64,000 bases of DNA from Maea johnstoni (lineage: Eukaryota; Annelida; Polychaeta; Spionida; Magelonidae): positions 43,331,943-43,395,942 of the forward strand of contig OZ012685.1 in the NCBI GenBank assembly GCA_963942565.1. Direction: 5' to 3'. Positions 59,108 to 64,000 of this stretch are shown here, one piece after another. Numbering within the stretch: position 1 is the first letter of the stretch; each line of letters starts with the position of its first letter. Below the pieces are notes generated by a model, which did not search any database, was not told where the DNA came from, and saw only the letters and a list, made by a program, of their open reading frames with translations. The translations under genes were made by a program, and so were the position numbers.

Positions 59108-62100
59108 TTAAGTATTTGGGTGCCCGAAAGACTGTGGAAAATAAAATCCCTGCATCCACATGGGTGGTGGGGGGGTTGTAAAGGACTGATTAGTGTTGAG
59201 AGGAGGAGGAGGCATAGGAAAGAACGGTTGCCACACATACATGCCAGCAGGCTGGGGCATGGGTACACACCCCACTAACCCCTGCCCAGGGTGCTGCTGA
59301 ACACCCTGAGGCCATTGCCCGCTGCCGCCGCCACCGGCCATCATGTAATTTCCATACGTGTTGGCTGGATATGAACTTATCGCGAGAGCTCCAGTTGCTG
59401 GACTACTGACAGGGGGAGATAACGAAACCTGGTCATGGTGTTTGGGTGTCCCGCTAGGTGGCAGCACTACCTGCTCCACGCCAGGCACCGCTGGTGAATC
59501 TGGGCTACCACTGAGCCTGAATAGGACCCTGTCAGCATCGGATGGGGTATGCTTTTTGCCTTGGTTCCTCCTAGTAGATGGAAGCACTTGGGAACATGGC
59601 TTTTGAGCAGCGTTCAGGGAAGAAGATGTGTTGAGTTTCTGGATACCCTCTTTGGTTTCCAGTGATCCTGAAGGTTCACTATCCAGAGAAGGCCCTATTA
59701 TTTGGTGAAAAGATGACTCAGCTTTGAGTTTCTGGATCCCATCTTTGGTTTTCAGTGACCAGGACATTTTGTTTTCCACAGACCTACACAATCGCTTCTG
59801 GGTACCAGAAAATCCTGAGTTTCCAACACTTGATTGCCCAAAAGATGAATCTTTGAATATTGGAGGCTTTTGATTATTTTTCCTGCCAATAGGGGGCTCT
59901 GCATCTGCGCAAGGTTCTGGTTTCTTCGAAACCTCCTTGGCTGTCACAGGAGTAGACTGAATAGATTCTGGTTTAACTGATGCATCCTTGGCTGACACTG
60001 GAGTTGACCGAGCATCCCCAATAACAGATTTGATAGCTGTAGTATGTGCTAGGTTCTTCTGGTCCTCACACCATTCCGAAGTGGAGCATTTTCCATGCAA
60101 TGCCTTGCTTGGAAATTTGAATGGTGATGAAGAGGCAGGACCAAGACATTCCTGGCGTGATTTCAGATGAGAAATGGTGCATTTCCCTGAGAGAGCTTCC
60201 TGAGAAGAAACCGGCAAAGGGTAACTTGGATGTTGCAAGGGAGTTATCTTAACACCAGGCGGCACCACGGTTCTCAAGACTCGCTTTTCCTGCCATTGGT
60301 CCTTGAAGTTGCCCTTTCGCTTCAGGTCATTCAGCACTTGAACAGGAGGAACTGAAATATATAACATAGTGTTTTAACCCATTCATAGAGTTCCCATTGA
60401 CGAAATTTGCCTGGATCTATTTCAATTCAGAAAATAAAATATTCATTTTAACATGAATTTACAAAAGGAGGAGGGCTGTACCGTTGTAGGTTGAGTTTTG
60501 CTGTACAACTCTCCAAGTATTTTCCAAGATATGCTTCTATCAGGTAGACATTATTAACATTGTCAGGTCGTTTATGCATGTGCTACAGAAAAGAATGGGT
60601 TAAAATATACACATTTAAACTCATGTTAGGGTGAAACTGGTTGATAAATGCTTTTATGGTTCCAAAGTTGTGAGTGCTTTTTGAATGGTAGAGGAAATCA
60701 GTAACAGTTGAACGCTCATAGTTATGAGACAAAAATAAGATTTTCTTCCTAAAGTGGTATTTTTTCTGCTCAAAAATAAATATAAAGATAATATAGCTAT
60801 GAAAGGCCAGGCTTGTATTTAGTATGACAGGCATTTCGAGTATAAGGAGAATATTTACCATCATCCTCCCCTCTTTGGTCAATTCCACCAGCAGAGTAGA
60901 CAATGCCTGGCTCGGCTAGTTTCTCACGGTAAGTGTTCGATATTGGTGCTCCAAAGTTTCTGCCCCTTTCTGCACACAGCAGACTGTAACCTCTGCAGGC
61001 CTCCCTGAGTCTCTCCTGGCTAGGCTGTTGCTCAGGACTGCTCAAGTCTCCTTCATCCTGAAATTCAATAAAATAATTATAGAATGTTATGGACAAATTG
61101 GGGTGATTACAAGAATAATGCAGTGAAAAGGTTGCATCTTTTTTAGAGTGGTTGAAATGGAGGATTAAAAGGTAGAATGATAAAAGAGTCAAAACTGAGT
61201 ATGTACAATTATGTCATTAATTTACTGCCTTATGTAATAGGTGTCAATGCAAATGTTTAGTATTTTTGATGGTTCGTTCAAAATTTCATATAATTATGTA
61301 TCCTATAAAACAACTATAAAGCACCATTCAAAATAATCAATCATTTTATCCACTCCTATTATTGTTTAGACAGAAGAAAATCATTTCTTTCATTTAATCT
61401 TCAGTGATAAATTCATCAAATGTTTTCTACTAAAATTTGTTGTTTGAAACTATATTACAAAATTTATCAGTTGTCTTTCATGGCCTACATGCATAGTTGT
61501 TGATTGAAATGGTTTTGCGAAAACTATCAGGCCACAAGCATAGATACTGTAGAACCTTAGATGACCAAACACAAGTGGATTCGAAACCAGCCGGTAAACC
61601 TGAACATGCTAGCCTCAACCAGTGTCAACTAATAGCTGCTAATAGGCCAAAATTGATGCTCTGGGCACCCCCAGCTGGTGGTGGAGATAAGGTTTCTCTG
61701 TAATGTAATCGATGCGAGAGCCCTGATTGGTCCTTGTTCCCACGTGACCTCTCTGTGTTGCCTTATCTGGTACTCCTGGCATGAGTCCAGCATGTAACTA
61801 TAGGGCATATAGTAATTGGTCTCTCGCTACATATCCATTCTTTTCTTCATCCAAGGTAGAACACACAATGTTAGCGTCTGTTTATATATAGCGTACATAA
61901 CGTGTGGTTCCGCTTTGCTATATATGAAAAAAGCTGTACTTTTTTCTTACTGTACTGGCGCTGTCAGCGGCGGCTACCGTCGCTAACATAAAGATACCCT
62001 ATGATGCGAAAATGTCCCAATTCGCTATATTTGGGACACGCGTCATATATGTGTTCTACAGTATTTCATTAAACCCAGTGCCTACCTTGCAGTGTCTGAT

Positions 62101-64000
62101 GGTGTCAGTAGCTCTCCTGAGGGTGGCTAGTCTCTCCTTGATGAAGTCTTCCTGCAGGGTCTGGGGTGGAGGCAGCTGGCGTAGCTTCACCTGAACCTCC
62201 TTGTACCAGGCGATGCGTTTCCCCAGCATGACACTCGTGTCTCTGTAGTTGCCGTGGTACGTGAGGGATCTGAGTATGGTCTTGCGGTCCCCGTGCAGCA
62301 TGGCCTTCAAGCTATCCGGAGCACCCGTGAGATGCTTTTCTATGGTCTCGATGAAGTGCCTGATGGTTCTGAGCACCACATAGGACCTCTTAGGGATGGA
62401 GACTTTGAGGATCAGAGGTACGCCCTCCATGGATGAGATTTGTCCATGCTCTGCCTCGAGAAGGAGATCAGCAGGTACAGGATGACCAGGCTTGCAAAAA
62501 TGATGTGCAAGGACTGAATCACGCTCAAAGCTCAGCATTTCCTTCTTGAGTTTCAGAAGCCACATCTTCTCCTTGGCAGCCTGGTGACTCTCTTGCTTCT
62601 CCTCAGACCAGCCGTGCTCCAGCAGGTCCTGTTTCATAGCCAACTGCTGCAGGTGGAGTTTCTCCATCTCGAGATCGTTGGCCTCACAGGTGCTCTTCAG
62701 CCTCTTCCATTCATCGAGAGAGACAGGGGGTTTATCGAGAGCTCGTAGGACCTGTTGCAAGTCCCCGAACTGACTCAGGTAGTTCTTGACTTCCGTGGTG
62801 AGAAACCTGTTCTTGATGTCCCGCTTCTCCTGTTCCGATTGGTTCTCCCACGTCATCGTGTGAACACGCGGACTGACTTGAAGAACGGGGTTCGTGGTGT
62901 AGAGGATCTGTGGCATAGGCAGCTGTGCTCGGGCAGGGGTATTGTCTAGATTACCCACCTCCTTGTGTCCATGTCTCCTATCAAATTCATTCTCCTCATG
63001 ACTAACCTCGGCTCTCCTCAAGGTCTTATCTCCTTTCATGTCTGCCTGATGTTGTGGGGGATGGCTAAGCAGTGAGAAGGGTACACTTGAAGATTGCTGC
63101 AACAGGTGTGGGGGTCGGTATAACATGCCCAAGCCTAGAGGGTTCTTGGAAACACATGGACTTGGCCTGGATAAACTGGGCGACAAGAAAACTAGACTCG
63201 GAGATGGTTGCAATGTGCTGGAAGGTGGATACAATGGGCTTCTCTGTGAAGGGCCTGAGCAGAGCGATATTGGAAGGTTCCCTTCAGAGCTGAGACGTGA
63301 AGAGCGCAGTCTTAGAGGCTCCTTGGGAGGGCTAAGCGGTGAGAAGGCGGGACTCGGTGACTCCTGTAATGAACTTGATGTGTACTGGGAAATGCTGAGT
63401 GATGAAGGGCACAGTCTTAGAGGCTCCTTCGGAGGGCTAAGCGGTGAGAAGGCGGGACTCGGTGACTCATGTTGTGGACTTGATGTGTGCTGGAAAATGC
63501 TGAGTGGTAATGAGCGCAGTCGTAGAGGCTGCTTGGTAGGGCTAAGCGGTGAGTAGGCGGGACTTGGTGACTCATGTTGTGGACTTGGTGTGTGCTGGGA
63601 AATGCTGAGTGATGAAGAGCGCGGTCTTAGAGGTTCCTTGGGAGGGCTAAGCGGTGAGTAGGCGGGACTCGGTGACTGCTGTAATGGACTTGGTGTGTGC
63701 TGGGAAATGCTGAGTGGTGAAAAGGCGGGACTTGGGGAGGACAAAGATGGGCTTGGGGTACGCGGTGAATAGAGAGGACTTGGCGATGGCCACAATGGGC
63801 TGCATGCTGAATGGGAGTAGCGCAAACTGCTGGAAGTTGAGTAGGGTTTAGGAGAGGACACAGATGGGCTTGGGGAACGCGGTGAGCAGACAGGACTTGG
63901 AGATGGCCATAATGGGCTGAATGCTGAATGGGAGTAGCGCCAACTGCTGGAAGTTGAGTAGGTTTGACTTCGAGCAGAACTCACTGGTGGGTTGGATGGA
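59108..64000 (-). CDS. Large Pro/Ser-rich protein, last three exons, 5' end outside window
   Basis: Exons 64000-62086, 61057-60859 and 60351-59108 (stop TAA at 59110-59108). Donors GTAGGC and GTAAAT, both acceptors cag, and phases agree, giving at least 1118 residues. I do not recognise the family. In order from the window edge: two 39-residue Ser/Pro repeats, about four 35-residue repeats built on S-P-S-P-A-Y/F-S-P-L-S-P (roughly residues 95-235), a disordered stretch, then a helical, coiled-coil-like region (about 385-500) leading into a compact, well-ordered part with G-H-P-V-P-A-D-L-L-L-E-A and W-Y-K-E-V-Q-V-K-L-R-Q-L. Exons 2-3 are low-complexity, ending with Gly/Met/Pro-rich segments (M-P-P-P-P, P-P-P-P-M-W-M). 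The S-P-x-x-S-P repeats look like phosphorylation or WW/SH3 docking sites, which is inference. Tail-to-tail with DRG2. Confidence 0.85.
60374..60603. mobile_element. TTAA-type miniature element, family B-like, intron of the minus-strand gene
   Basis: TTAACCCATTCATAGAG to AAGAATGGGTTAA, 230 bp, TTAA intact on both sides. The interior shares a GGAGGAGGGCTGTACCGTTG stretch only loosely similar to the other family B copies. Confidence 0.65.
61547..62061. mobile_element. Possible TA-flanked element, 515 bp, intron of the minus-strand gene
   Basis: CTGTAGAAC and its complement GTTCTACAG as ends, TA on both sides (61545-61546, 62062-62063). Only 9 bp of the ends pair perfectly, so the call is tentative. 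The right end lies 24 bases from the splice donor of the large exon. Confidence 0.4.

Overview
This is animal nuclear DNA: AT-rich, with small exons split by GT-AG introns (one GC-AG), dense in (TA)n, (CA)n and (GATA)-like microsatellites, short 5'-truncated LINEs, tRNA-derived SINEs and many small inverted-repeat DNA transposons. The one clearly recognised gene, DRG2, is bilaterian-like at every position, so a marine invertebrate (deuterostome or lophotrochozoan) is likely. The sequence alone does not fix the species.

Layout. (1) 1-31 kb, minus strand: exons of a secreted or surface protein built from repeats of one module of about 150-170 residues. Each module is split over two exons, a first half with a Q-x-W-R motif and a second half with G-D-x-L-G-F and an end motif close to V-Y-T-G. 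Every module is a symmetric phase 1-1 cassette, and phase 1-1 linker exons lie between them. Four complete modules and the first half of a fifth are visible, running off the left edge. Two signal-peptide-like exons (31.1 kb and 10.6 kb) suggest either two tandem paralogues or one gene with two starts. (2) 31-38.7 kb: no sure gene, several mobile elements, and one possible membrane-protein exon at 33.5-33.9 kb. (3) 38.7-54.2 kb, plus strand: a complete 13-exon DRG2 GTPase gene, 364 codons, whose introns are swollen by (TA)n arrays and transposons. (4) 54.2-59.1 kb: intergenic. (5) 59.1-64 kb, minus strand: the last three exons of a large proline/serine-rich protein of unknown function, convergent with DRG2 and continuing past the right edge.

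Mobile DNA is the second theme. Two families of TTAA-flanked miniature elements (eight copies beginning CCCTT, three beginning CCC), plus a large TTAA-flanked fold-back element, point to piggyBac-type mobilisation. There are also TA-flanked mariner-type miniatures (two of exactly 209 bp), an hAT-like miniature with an 8-bp target duplication, nested inverted-repeat elements, a palindromic satellite, three LINE fragments and several SINEs. Five of the eight CCCTT elements lie in DRG2 introns. No tRNA, rRNA, CRISPR array or virus-derived element was recognised.
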